Below, one piece after another: positions 34,485-43,161 of a stretch of DNA of 64,000 nucleotides. Both the position numbers and the translations under genes were made by a program. This DNA is from Akkermansiaceae bacterium (lineage in GTDB: Bacteria; Verrucomicrobiota; Verrucomicrobiia; Verrucomicrobiales; Akkermansiaceae): NCBI GenBank assembly GCA_025363295.1, contig JANYEC010000007.1:1-64000 (forward strand), written 5' to 3'. The notes beneath the pieces were generated by a model. It did no database searches. It was given only the letters and a program-made list of their open reading frames with translations, and had not been told where the DNA came from. The stretch's first letter is position 1. Each line of letters opens with the position of its first letter.

Positions 34485-34867
34485 TTTTGATAGTTTTTTG
34501 AAATTTGGTTTTGTTCGTTCCGCTACCAGCCTTTCGAGAGGCTCAACACCGCGAGGAGGAGAAGATGGAGGATCATTTACGCTTATGGGAAATCTTTTTG
34601 AGATCACCTAACAGTTGGTGGATGGATGCCGTATTCCACAAGGGTTCCACGGATCATTTTTTTAAAAACTTGACCTCCGATTTGCTTAGGCTTCGTGAAG
34701 TATCAGTGGTGCCGATTTTGTTAAATCGTCGTATTCCTTTGAAAACAAAGCATTAGCGATGTGACGATTTGGTTATATTTCGTCACAGTCTCGAAAAGGT
34801 CGTGCAGATCGTGCTGTGTCTCACGATTGCCGCTGCAGAAAACCGATCAGATTCGGAATCTCACGGA
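34485..34867. other. 383-bp gene-free region upstream of dnaA
   Basis: This lies between dnaA and the symporter gene. It has an AT-rich patch around 34660-34675 and a hairpin at 34761-34786. The nearest thing to a DnaA box is TATTCCACA near 34631, two mismatches from the consensus. I do not see the cluster of boxes expected of an origin, so oriC here is possible but not shown. The dnaA promoter should be within it. Confidence 0.4.
34761..34786. promoter_or_regulatory. Hairpin in the dnaA upstream region
   Basis: GTGACGA and TCGTCAC form perfect 7-bp arms around a 12-nt AT-rich spacer. It could be an operator or a stem. It has no U-tract on either strand, so it is not an obvious terminator. 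The same GTGACGA word occurs upstream of the gene at 25224. Confidence 0.4.
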
Positions 34868-36505
34868 TCAAGCTGCGTTCTTACCGCGAGACACTGGTGT
34901 TTTAAAACAGACCGCCACTGCTACGGTGATCAGCGTACCTGCCATGATGCGCCATGGGAATTCGATCACGGGTAGCCATGAAAAATTCGTGTAGAGCACG
35001 GAGCCGGAGATCATTTTCCAGAGGTCGTTAGGTAGATTGCTCAGATAGGCCACGCCGATAATTCCGGCCACCATCGCGATTAGATTCCCCACTTCGGTGC
35101 CACGTGTTTTCGTGAACAAGCCCACCACAAAAATTCCTAACAACGAACCGTAAGTGTAGCCGAAACTTCCGAGGATAATCCCGATGATGCTCAGGCTGGG
35201 GTTGTGCGCCTTGACGAATGCAGTCGCCAGTCCGACAAAAATCAACACCAGCGCGAAGGCTACCGTGCTAAGCTTGATGATTCGCACGCGTGCTTGATCA
35301 TCGTCTGGAGTCTTGAACCAGCGGAAATGGAAATCCCGCGAATAACTGGTGGCCAGGGAATTCATCGCCGTGCCTAACGAACCCATTGTCGTCGCTAACA
35401 CCCCAGCGATTACCAGTCCGCGCAATCCGCCCGGCATCACATCCACGACAAAGTAGGGGAAAATCCGGGTGTTGTCCGGCCCGTTCGGTGTCATCGGCAG
35501 ATTTGGATCATGCACGACATGGCCGTAATAGACCGAAAGTAGGATGCCGATGGTTAGAACCGCGAAAGTCACCGGAATATCCGCAAGCCCTGATAGAATC
35601 GTGGCCACTGCGCTCTGGCGTTTGTTTTTCGCCGTGAGCATGCGCTGAACCATGTCTTGGTCCGTGCCGTGCGTGGCCAGTGTTACGAAAAGTGAGCCGA
35701 AAAACCCGGCCCAGACGGTAAACTCGCTTTCCAGCACGCTCTTGATCTTGCCCCAAGGTGTGTCCGCTGGCGCATCTCCCTGCCACTCCCACAGCTTCAG
35801 ATCGTGCGGTCCGGTGAGGTGGGTTTTGGCGCCTTCCCAGCCGCCGGGGATGTGGCCTAACAAATACCAGACGGAGAACCCGAGCGCACCGAACAGCACT
35901 GCGATTTGCAGCACATCCGTCCAGATGACCGCCTTGATTCCGCCAACCGCCGTGTAGGCCGCAGTGAGAATCGTGATCAGCACAAGCGCACCCCCGGTGA
36001 ACCAGAATTGTTGCCAATTTCCCAACGGATTTCCCGGATTCATGTGATTCCAAATCACGACTAACAAAAGTGTCGGCACCCACAAGCGGGACCCGCTCGC
36101 CAGTGAACGAGTCAACAGAAAAATCACGCTCGCCATTCGACGGGTGCGCGGTCCGAAGCGCAGTTCGAGAAATTCATAGATGCTCACCACGTTGTATTTG
36201 TAATACGCCGGGATAAAAACGGCGCTGACCACCACTCGCGCTAACAGGTAGCCCATCATCAACTGCGCGTAGGTGTAATTTCTCAGGCGAAATCCTTCCC
36301 CCGGTGTTCCGAAAAAAGTGCCAGCACTGATTTCTGAAGCGAGAATCGATGCCAGCACCGCCCACCATGGAATCGAGCGCCCACCGAGCGCGAAGTCCGA
36401 TACATCCCGGTTCAATCGGCTGAAATGCACCCCGATGCCGATGATGATGGCAAAATAAATTCCGATGATAAACAGATCCAAGCCCAAATGCGCCATGTGC
36501 GGCAT
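34868..36505 (-). CDS. Sodium/solute symporter (SSS family)
   Basis: I start at MPHMAHLGLDLFIIG (545 aa), just before the first helix; the longer frame would overlap the divergent glgB. It has about 13-14 membrane helices with family motifs: DFALGGRSIPWWAV after helix 1, SEISAGTFFGTPGEGF, YTAVGGIKAVIWTDVLQ near helix 6 and GTDQDMVQRMLTAK (the SSS cytoplasmic loop). It resembles SGLT-like sugar or N-acylneuraminate carriers more than proline transporters, but the solute is not decided by sequence. Confidence 0.88.
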   Translation of the reverse strand: MPHMAHLGLDLFIIGIYFAIIIGIGVHFSRLNRDVSDFALGGRSIPWWAVLASILASEISAGTFFGTPGEGFRLRNYTYAQLMMGYLLARVVVSAVFIPAYYKYNVVSIYEFLELRFGPRTRRMASVIFLLTRSLASGSRLWVPTLLLVVIWNHMNPGNPLGNWQQFWFTGGALVLITILTAAYTAVGGIKAVIWTDVLQIAVLFGALGFSVWYLLGHIPGGWEGAKTHLTGPHDLKLWEWQGDAPADTPWGKIKSVLESEFTVWAGFFGSLFVTLATHGTDQDMVQRMLTAKNKRQSAVATILSGLADIPVTFAVLTIGILLSVYYGHVVHDPNLPMTPNGPDNTRIFPYFVVDVMPGGLRGLVIAGVLATTMGSLGTAMNSLATSYSRDFHFRWFKTPDDDQARVRIIKLSTVAFALVLIFVGLATAFVKAHNPSLSIIGIILGSFGYTYGSLLGIFVVGLFTKTRGTEVGNLIAMVAGIIGVAYLSNLPNDLWKMISGSVLYTNFSWLPVIEFPWRIMAGTLITVAVAVCFKTPVSRGKNAA

Positions 36506-36601
36506 GCTAAGGCCCGGAACCGCTGTTCCAAGCCCCAAGTTTGATCCACTACGCGGAATTATCTTTTCGATATCGCCACGATCCGCCATCTCTAGAGCGC
36601 A

Positions 36602-38593
36602 ATGACAGACACTCCCAAGCTCGTCCGCGATGATCCATGGCTTGAACCCCATCAAGGTGCGATTGAGCGGCGGATGAAACAATTTTCTGAAGCCCTTGCA
36701 TCCATCCAACAGGGTTCGAAGTCCCTCGCCTCCTATGCCACTGGCCACAAATACGTGGGCATCCATTTCCATCCGACTACTAACAACTGGACAGTCCGTG
36801 AGTGGGCACCCGCAGCCAAAGCGGTCTCACTGATCGGTGATTTCAACAACTGGGACCGCGATGCAAATCCGCTAGATCCTTCTAACGGTGGCGTCTGGCA
36901 GCTCGAGCTTCCTGGCGATGCACTCGCCCATGGACAAAAGGTGAAAATTCACATTCACGGCGCGGATGACTCACGGCGCGACCGGATTCCAGCCTGCATC
37001 CGCCGCACCGTGCAGGATCCGACGACGCACGATTACTGCGGGCAGATCTGGAACACTCCGCACCCGTATGTTTGGAAACATGAGTTCGATCCATCTTCTA
37101 TCAAAGCGCCGCTCATTTACGAATCCCATGTTGGCATGGCCGGTGAAGAGCCGCGCGTCCACAGCTACCGCGAATTTGCGGATTCCGTTTTACCTCGAGT
37201 AATTAAAGGGGGATACAACACCGTGCAGTTGATGGCCGTGCAGGAGCATCCTTATTATGGCTCGTTCGGCTATCATGTTTCCTCGTTCTTCGCGCCGTGC
37301 TCGCGCTTCGGCACGCCGGAGGATTTGAAATATCTAATTGATACCGCACACGGCCTTGGGCTGGCAGTCCTGTTGGACGTTGTCCACTCGCACGCGGTGA
37401 AAAACATCGCGGAAGGGCTTAATAATTTCGACGGCTCCGGCCACCAATATTTCCACGATGGCCCGCTTGGCGACCATCCGGGCTGGGACTCGAAATGTTT
37501 CGATTACGGTCGCCCGGAAGTGCGCCAATTTCTACTTTCTAACGTCCGTTATTGGCTTGAGGAATTCCGTTTCGATGGTTTCCGTTTTGATGGCGTCACC
37601 TCGATGCTCTACTACTCACGCGGAAACAAGTCGTTCGGCAGCTACGACGATTATTTCGGCGGCGATGCGGATGATTCGGCGATTCTCTATCTGAAACTGG
37701 CGAACCAGCTCATCCAAGAGTTTAAGCCCGGTGCCATCTCCATCGGTGAAGACATGTCCGGCATGCCGGGGCTTTGCAGGCCCATCGCGGATGGCGGTGT
37801 CGGTTTCTCTTTTCGACTCGCGATGGGCATTCCGGATTATTGGATCAAGCTGCTCAAACACAGCCGCGACGAGGATTGGAACATCGATGAACTCTGGGGC
37901 GTGCTCGCTAATCGCCGCTATGGAGAAGCCACCATCGCCTACGCCGAAAGCCACGATCAGGCGCTCGTCGGCGATAAGACACTCGCCTTCTGGCTGATGG
38001 ACAAGGAAATGTACTGGCACATGGGTAAGAAAGACCCACATCCGGCCATTGAGCGCGGCATCGCCCTGCACAAGCTCATCCGGCTCGTCACACTGGTGTT
38101 AGGGGGCGAAGGTTTCCTCACTTTCATGGGCAATGAATTCGGACATCCCGAGTGGTTAGATTTTCCGCGTGAGGGCAACGGTTGGTCCTATCATTATTGC
38201 CGCCGTCAGTGGTCTTTGGTGGACAACCCCGATTTGAAATACGCTTGGCTTGCCGAGTTTGACCAGCAGCTGATGGAATTCGCAAAAAAATACGAGATCC
38301 TCTCCAAGCCACCCGCGCAGTGCCTCTACATCGATCACGAAAAAAAGATCCTCGTCGCAGAACGCGGCAATCTCATTTTCGTTTTCAACTTTTCTGTTGG
38401 GGACTCGGTCTTCGGCTACCCGATTCATGTGCCGAGTGGGGAAGTTCGCGAAATCATTCTCGATACCGACCTAACCGAAACTGGCGGTCACGGACGGGTC
38501 GATCACAACTTTGACTACCCCGTCACACCAGACGGAGTGATGCAAATCTACACGCCATCACGTTCAGGATTGGTGTTTGCGAAAAAATCCTAA
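36602..38593 (+). CDS. glgB: 1,4-alpha-glucan branching enzyme (GH13)
   Basis: This 663-aa enzyme makes alpha-1,6 branches in glycogen. An N-terminal CBM48 domain (WTVREWAPAAKAVSLIGDFNNW, in pieces, residues 65-150) precedes a GH13 barrel. Catalytic residues are visible: nucleophile Asp330 in FRFDGVTSM, acid/base Glu383 in IGEDMSGMP and Asp452 in AESHDQALVG. The short N-terminus and DGFRFDGVTSMLYYSRG resemble the eukaryote-like GH13_8 type rather than the longer E. coli GlgB. A zinc-ribbon gene follows 9 nt later. Confidence 0.92.
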   Translation: MTDTPKLVRDDPWLEPHQGAIERRMKQFSEALASIQQGSKSLASYATGHKYVGIHFHPTTNNWTVREWAPAAKAVSLIGDFNNWDRDANPLDPSNGGVWQLELPGDALAHGQKVKIHIHGADDSRRDRIPACIRRTVQDPTTHDYCGQIWNTPHPYVWKHEFDPSSIKAPLIYESHVGMAGEEPRVHSYREFADSVLPRVIKGGYNTVQLMAVQEHPYYGSFGYHVSSFFAPCSRFGTPEDLKYLIDTAHGLGLAVLLDVVHSHAVKNIAEGLNNFDGSGHQYFHDGPLGDHPGWDSKCFDYGRPEVRQFLLSNVRYWLEEFRFDGFRFDGVTSMLYYSRGNKSFGSYDDYFGGDADDSAILYLKLANQLIQEFKPGAISIGEDMSGMPGLCRPIADGGVGFSFRLAMGIPDYWIKLLKHSRDEDWNIDELWGVLANRRYGEATIAYAESHDQALVGDKTLAFWLMDKEMYWHMGKKDPHPAIERGIALHKLIRLVTLVLGGEGFLTFMGNEFGHPEWLDFPREGNGWSYHYCRRQWSLVDNPDLKYAWLAEFDQQLMEFAKKYEILSKPPAQCLYIDHEKKILVAERGNLIFVFNFSVGDSVFGYPIHVPSGEVREIILDTDLTETGGHGRVDHNFDYPVTPDGVMQIYTPSRSGLVFAKKS

Positions 38594-38602
38594 GCACTGG
38601 AA

Positions 38603-39133
38603 ATGAAAGTCACCAAAGTTTGCTGCCAAGGCTGCGGCGCGGACCTGCAGATCGACGAATCGATCCGCTATGTCACCTGCAACTACTGCCATGTACAACT
38701 CGAAGTGGTCCATGATGCCAGCGTGACCCACACCCGGCAGCTGGATAAAATCGAGCGCACGTCGGATCAACTGGCGAGCAACCTCAAAGTGATCGCACTC
38801 CAAAACGATCTTGAAAGGCTCGACCGAGAGTGGGACCATCTCCGTGGGTCGCTGCTCAGTCGCGATAAAAACGGAAATGTTTCCGAGCCCTCCCTAACGG
38901 CAGCGATCATCGGGGGTTCGCTCTTCGCTGGGAGTGGGCTTTTTTGTATCGCCGCTGGTGCAGTACAGGGTAGCGGAGCGCTCGCGTTTTTTGGGCTTAT
39001 CCCCATTTTAATAAGCATCTACTTATACATTTTCGAAACGAGCAAAGCGAGCGACTATCAGGATTTACAGCAACGCTACACGTCCTATCGCCGGAAGTTG
39101 ACCAAGCGTATCAACGACGAGCGGGTAGGTTGA
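38603..39133 (+). CDS. Zinc-ribbon, coiled-coil, membrane protein of unknown function
   Basis: This 176-aa protein has three visible parts. An N-terminal zinc ribbon has CxxC knuckles (CCQGCGADLQI at 7-17; VTCNYCHVQLEV at 29-40). A predicted coiled coil runs over about residues 48-90 (DKIERTSDQLASNLKVIALQ, then NDLERLDREW). Two hydrophobic helices span about 97-145, followed by a basic tail. It follows the branching enzyme closely. I do not recognise a family. The order suggests a cytoplasmic metal-binding head on a membrane anchor. Confidence 0.7.
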   Translation: MKVTKVCCQGCGADLQIDESIRYVTCNYCHVQLEVVHDASVTHTRQLDKIERTSDQLASNLKVIALQNDLERLDREWDHLRGSLLSRDKNGNVSEPSLTAAIIGGSLFAGSGLFCIAAGAVQGSGALAFFGLIPILISIYLYIFETSKASDYQDLQQRYTSYRRKLTKRINDERVG

Positions 39134-39148
39134 AACGCGACCCGCTCG

Positions 39149-39191
39149 GGCCGCCGCCGCCCCAAGCTTGTGAAACCCTGAGGCGGCGGCC
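39149..39191. repeat. GC-rich inverted repeat after the zinc-ribbon gene
   Basis: GGCCGCCGCC and GGCGGCGGCC form a perfect 10-bp stem with a 23-nt loop, followed by CACCTTTTG. It may act as a weak terminator or be a REP-like palindrome. Confidence 0.5.
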
Positions 39192-39274
39192 ACCTTTTGA
39201 GTGAGCCAACGGCGCATGTTAAGCGCATTTACGAGGACTCGCGAAACATTCCTCGGTGACAGTTTTTTCACCTG

Positions 39275-39297
39275 GCCATTGCGGTCTGGGCAATGGC
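39275..39297. repeat. Hairpin upstream of the rhomboid gene
   Basis: GCCATTGC and GCAATGGC pair perfectly around a 7-nt loop, 20 nt before the rhomboid start. It could hinder or regulate translation initiation, or be incidental. Confidence 0.4.
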
Positions 39298-39316
39298 GTG
39301 GTAACCCCTCAGCCAC

Positions 39317-40195
39317 ATGGGCATGGCCGACCGAGATTACTACCGCAAACCCAATCACTCGGGTAATGGCATGATGTCGCAGGTCACTCCTGTGGTGAAA
39401 TGGTTGCTGATCCTTAACCTCGGGATCTATTTTCTCGATACTCTCATTTTGAAAGGCGACATGCCGAATGGTCCGATCCGTAGTTTCGGCGCATTTGCGA
39501 TTCAGTCGGCGGTATTTGAGTGGAAAATCTGGGAATTTTTCACCTTCCAATTCATCCACGGATTCGTCGGTCATGTGTTTTTTAATTGCTTGGGTATTTT
39601 CTTTTTTGGCCCATGGATGGAACGCTGGTGGGGGTCGAGGAAATTTCTGATTTTCTATCTGTTATGCGGCGCTGCAGGAGCGGTGTTTTTCACGCTTCTC
39701 GTTTTTCTCGGAATATTGCCATATAACAACTATGGGAGTGGCCTAGTGGGTGCTTCTGCTGGAATTTACGGAATCCTCATCGGCGTGGCGGTGATCGCTC
39801 CGAGCTTGCGGGTGGCTCTGCTGTTTCCTCCGATCGAACTTTCAATGCGTCAGCTCGCGATGGCGTTGATGGCCATTTCTATCGGTTCGATCCTCCTCAA
39901 GTTAGGTGGCAACGAAGGGGGGGAAGCCGGGCATCTTGGTGGAGCAATTTTGGGTTTCATCCTCGTAAAATATCCATGGCTGTTAGGTGGTGGTAGCGAA
40001 GTGGAAATTTTTCGGCCCAAAGCGTTTTCCCATCCCGCCGAGACAAAAATCAGACCGCGCAGCTCGTTGGAAAAGGAACAAGATTCGGAGTTGGATCGCA
40101 TTCTTGATAAAATCTCCGCCCAAGGATTTCAGAGCCTCACAGACGAGGAGCGCATGACCCTTCAAAAAGTATCTGATAGCCAGAAAGCCCCCTAA
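39317..40195 (+). CDS. Rhomboid-family intramembrane serine protease
   Basis: The 292-aa protein has six helices. The catalytic dyad is Ser147 in GASAGIYG and His206 in AGHLGGAILG, with the helix-2 His/Asn region in HVFFNCLG and the L1-loop WMERWWGSRKF. A cytoplasmic tail after residue 225 is charged and ends in a helical EEERMTLQK-like segment. Rhomboids cleave substrates inside the inner membrane. Its stop overlaps the mazG start (TAATG), so the two are translationally coupled. A second Met two codons on is an alternative start. Confidence 0.92.
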   Translation: MGMADRDYYRKPNHSGNGMMSQVTPVVKWLLILNLGIYFLDTLILKGDMPNGPIRSFGAFAIQSAVFEWKIWEFFTFQFIHGFVGHVFFNCLGIFFFGPWMERWWGSRKFLIFYLLCGAAGAVFFTLLVFLGILPYNNYGSGLVGASAGIYGILIGVAVIAPSLRVALLFPPIELSMRQLAMALMAISIGSILLKLGGNEGGEAGHLGGAILGFILVKYPWLLGGGSEVEIFRPKAFSHPAETKIRPRSSLEKEQDSELDRILDKISAQGFQSLTDEERMTLQKVSDSQKAP

Positions 40196-41007
40196 TGACT
40201 GACGCTGAAATGATCGACTCCCCAGACGCCGGGAATCAACTCGCCCGCTTGCGCGCAATCATGCACCGCCTACGCGCCCCCGGTGGTTGCCCGTGGGATG
40301 CCGAGCAGACGCACGAATCCATCGTTCCGAATCTCATCGAGGAGGCTTACGAAACGGTAGATACCATCCAACGTGGCGATCACGAACACCTCAAGGAAGA
40401 GCTCGGAGATCTGTTATTGCAGGTCGTTTTTCATAGCGAAATTGCTGAAGAAACCGGGCGCTTCAATCTGGACGACGTCGCCCGGGGCATCTGTGAAAAA
40501 CTCATTCGCCGCCATCCGCATGTTTATGGAGGGAGCGATGTCGCCACCAGCGATGGCGTTTTGCGGCAGTGGGACGAAATCAAACGCGCTGAGAAAGGCG
40601 AGCAGGAAACCGCCTATCTCCATGGTATTGGCAAGGGATTGCCCGCCTTGATCCGTGGCGCAAAACTTCAGAAAAAAGCCGCGAAAGTCGGTTTTGATTG
40701 GCCAGATGAATCCGGAGTTCTCGACAAAATCCGTGAGGAATTACTCGAACTGCAATCCGCTATCGATGGGCACGATGTCGCCGCCATTTCCGAGGAAATG
40801 GGCGACCTCATGTTTTCCCTCGTGAATCTCGCCCGCTTCCGAAACGCCGATCCGGAAGTGATCATGGCATCCGCGAATGTGAAATTTGAAAGCCGCTTCG
40901 GAGAAATGGAACGCATTCTAGCAGCCTCCAGCCTTTCCCTTGAGGCCGCGACTCCAGCTCAGATGGAAGACGCTTGGGATGAGGCTAAACGTCTGTCTCT
41001 CTGCTAG
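40195..41007 (+). CDS. mazG: Nucleoside triphosphate pyrophosphohydrolase MazG
   Basis: MazG hydrolyses non-canonical or surplus NTPs to NMP and pyrophosphate. The 270-aa protein has two MazG helical domains. The first carries RAPGGCPWDAEQTHESIVPN and the metal-binding EEAYE and EELGDLLLQVVFH (residues 25-85). The second has EEMGDLMFSLVNLAR near 200. Length and motifs are typical of full MazG. The overlap with the rhomboid gene marks an operon. Confidence 0.94.
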   Translation: MTDAEMIDSPDAGNQLARLRAIMHRLRAPGGCPWDAEQTHESIVPNLIEEAYETVDTIQRGDHEHLKEELGDLLLQVVFHSEIAEETGRFNLDDVARGICEKLIRRHPHVYGGSDVATSDGVLRQWDEIKRAEKGEQETAYLHGIGKGLPALIRGAKLQKKAAKVGFDWPDESGVLDKIREELLELQSAIDGHDVAAISEEMGDLMFSLVNLARFRNADPEVIMASANVKFESRFGEMERILAASSLSLEAATPAQMEDAWDEAKRLSLC

Positions 41008-41186
41008 AGAATCACCGTTATCCCGCGCTGCTTCTTTCCTGTTTCACTGCCGCAGGCCCGGGCGGAAATTTTCACCCCGTCGATGACGTAAGTTTATAAC
41101 TCCCTTATCCCCGTCTTCCGGTTCGACGATCGGTTCTCCCAATGGCTCTCATCTCAAAAGCAGATTTCTATCAATACAGACAATAT

Positions 41187-41900
41187 ATGAAAAATATCTT
41201 TCTCGGAGCCGCGCTATTGATAACTGGAACGGCAATTAGTTTTGCAGCAAGTTACACGCTAGATGCGGGAAATCGTGGCCACTACCAGAACAACGGAGGC
41301 ACCCTATCCGGAAATTATATCGCGGGCAATGCGGGTCATAACGAGTATTTCCGTAATTATTTCGTTTTCGACCTATCCACGATTCCAAGTAGTGACGCAA
41401 TCACAGGCGCAGCATTGAGACTGTTCAATCCTAGCACCGGGTACCATAGTGTTGACTCTTCAGAAATCTATACCAATTTTGCCCTCGAAAGCACTAGTAT
41501 CTCGTCGCTGATTACGGGGAATGGAAGCAATGTTTTGAACGTAGCTATCTATAACGACCTCGGCGACGGCATAGCTTACAGTTCAAGAGTTAACCTTTCT
41601 TCCGGCAGCGACGGAACGTTTATCCAAATAACGCTTAACACCAACTTTCTAAGTTACGCGCAATCTAATTTCGGAAGCACACTTGCGATCGGCGGTGCGC
41701 TCACGACACTCGACAACAGTAACGACAACAATGAACTTGTCTTTGAATCTACCACAGCCATCAATCCTTCAAATTCTCAGCTTATTATTAACACCGTGCC
41801 TGAAGTTTCAACCAACGGATTATTGATCGTCACCGCTGTTCTGTTGGGCTCAGGAATACGTAGCCGAACCATATCAAAAGTTGACAGGGTTAGTCCTTAG
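41187..41900 (+). CDS. Exported PEP-CTERM-like protein, single repeat-type domain
   Basis: I start at MKNIFLGAALLITGTAISFAA, a clear signal peptide (237 aa). The mature part begins YTLDAGNRGHYQNNGG and contains YFRNYFVFDLSTIP, resembling domains in surface proteins that end in sorting signals. The C-terminus has VPEVSTNGLLIVTAVLLGSG followed by basic residues, matching the PEP-CTERM layout (VPEP, hydrophobic helix, Arg cluster) with Val for the second Pro. It is probably processed by an exosortase and secreted or surface-retained. Its lower GC and Asn/Ser richness differ from the neighbours. Confidence 0.75.
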   Translation: MKNIFLGAALLITGTAISFAASYTLDAGNRGHYQNNGGTLSGNYIAGNAGHNEYFRNYFVFDLSTIPSSDAITGAALRLFNPSTGYHSVDSSEIYTNFALESTSISSLITGNGSNVLNVAIYNDLGDGIAYSSRVNLSSGSDGTFIQITLNTNFLSYAQSNFGSTLAIGGALTTLDNSNDNNELVFESTTAINPSNSQLIINTVPEVSTNGLLIVTAVLLGSGIRSRTISKVDRVSP

Positions 41901-42067
41901 ATTTTTTCTAACATTGAGTGATCAAAAGTCCCAGATATTTTGTCAGAACCTTTCGTCCTCACCCATGACGGTTAGGCGCTTACCGTTGAGATCCTCGATT
42001 CGCTGAAAAACTTGCTTGATAATGGAGCCTCGTCCGCTCCGTCTTCGCCTTACCGCCTTCAAGGGGA

Positions 42068-42086
42068 AATGTTTTTGAGAAACATT
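42068..42086. repeat. Short hairpin downstream of the oxidoreductase gene
   Basis: AATGTTT and AAACATT form a perfect 7-bp stem with a TTGAG loop, 20 nt past the stop of the minus-strand gene ending at 42106. The T-run is weak, so a terminator role is only possible. Confidence 0.4.
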
Positions 42087-42105
42087 CTAACAATATATTC
42101 GTCGT

Positions 42106-43149
42106 TTACAGGTAAACTCTCGCCCCGCCATTCGCTGCGCTTTGATAGATCGCTTCGATCAGCGCTACGGATTTTCGCGCTTCCTGCGATGAAGTCGTGG
42201 GCTCGCGTCCTTCGCGGATAGCAGAAATCACCTCCTCAAAGTTCCGCTGATGTTGGAGGTACTTGATCGCCTTTGGATCATTCGCGCCGAGGCCGGCTTC
42301 GCTTCCACGCATGAGTTTTTCATGGATCTCAGCATCGTGAGGAAAAGGATTTTTGAAATCCCATATTTCAAATGTTTCATCTGCTAGAAACGACGAGCCC
42401 TCCGTCCCACAAAGCTGGATGCGGGCAGGATGACCCGTGGTGGACCAATTGCATGTGGAGCCCTCGACCACGCCGTAGGCACCATTTTCAAATTCTAACA
42501 ACACAAGGGCAGTGTCTTCGACTTCGATTCGCTCATGTGCGAGGCAAGCAGTGGCGGCTTGCACGGATTTCACCGGACCGGCAAGGTAGAGTAGCGCATC
42601 GATGCTGTGGATGCCTTGGTTCATCAGCGCGCCACCGCCGTCGAGAGCCCAAGTGCCACGCCAGTCGGCGGAGTCATAGTAGGCTTGGTCGCGGAACCAT
42701 TTAATATAACAGGACGCGGAAGTGAGTTTGCCGAAGCGACCTTGTTCGCAGGCGGTTTTGAAAGCATCCATTGCCGGGTGGAAACGGCGGTTGAGAATGG
42801 CGGCAAGGACTTTTCCGGTGGCCTCTGCCATTGCAATTAATTCATCAATGCGGGCGGTAGTGATTTCCAAAGGTTTCTCACAGATCACATGTTTGCCGGC
42901 TTTTAGCGCAGCCATCGCCGAATCGAAGTGCGCACCGGATGGTGTGGCAATGGTGACGATTTCTAACTGAGGATCGGCAAGGAATTTATCCAGATCCGAA
43001 AATCCCTTCACTCCATATTCAGACCCGAGCTTTTCAGCGCTTTCAAGACGATGATTATAAACAGAGTGCAGCGTAGAATCTTCCATCGCAGCGATGGCCT
43101 TGGCGTGGATCGCACTGATGCTGCCTGTTCCGACGATACCGAAATTCAT
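42106..43149 (-). CDS. Gfo/Idh/MocA-family oxidoreductase
   Basis: The 347-aa protein has an N-terminal Rossmann fold (FGIVGTGSISAIHAKAIA) and the family motif GKHVICEKPLEIT near residue 90, with the Lys-Pro that shapes the NAD(P) site. The C-terminal alpha/beta domain carries DGGGALMNQGIHSIDALLYLAG, with the substrate-site Asp/His. Members oxidise or reduce sugars and inositols. The substrate cannot be told. It lies 12 nt before (downstream of) a Kef-type antiporter gene on the same strand. Confidence 0.9.
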   Translation of the reverse strand: MNFGIVGTGSISAIHAKAIAAMEDSTLHSVYNHRLESAEKLGSEYGVKGFSDLDKFLADPQLEIVTIATPSGAHFDSAMAALKAGKHVICEKPLEITTARIDELIAMAEATGKVLAAILNRRFHPAMDAFKTACEQGRFGKLTSASCYIKWFRDQAYYDSADWRGTWALDGGGALMNQGIHSIDALLYLAGPVKSVQAATACLAHERIEVEDTALVLLEFENGAYGVVEGSTCNWSTTGHPARIQLCGTEGSSFLADETFEIWDFKNPFPHDAEIHEKLMRGSEAGLGANDPKAIKYLQHQRNFEEVISAIREGREPTTSSQEARKSVALIEAIYQSAANGGARVYL

Positions 43150-43161
43150 GGTTTTTAGAAC

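Noticed and set aside
34485-34867. Chromosome origin of replication
   Set aside because: Only one weak DnaA-like box and no repeated cluster; the location is suggestive but not evidence.
41920-42020. Minus-strand peptide-like stretch (IEDLNGKRLTVMGEDERF) downstream of the oxidoreductase
   Set aside because: It is open for about 35 codons and looks coding-like, but no start, family or conserved context supports a gene; it could be a remnant.
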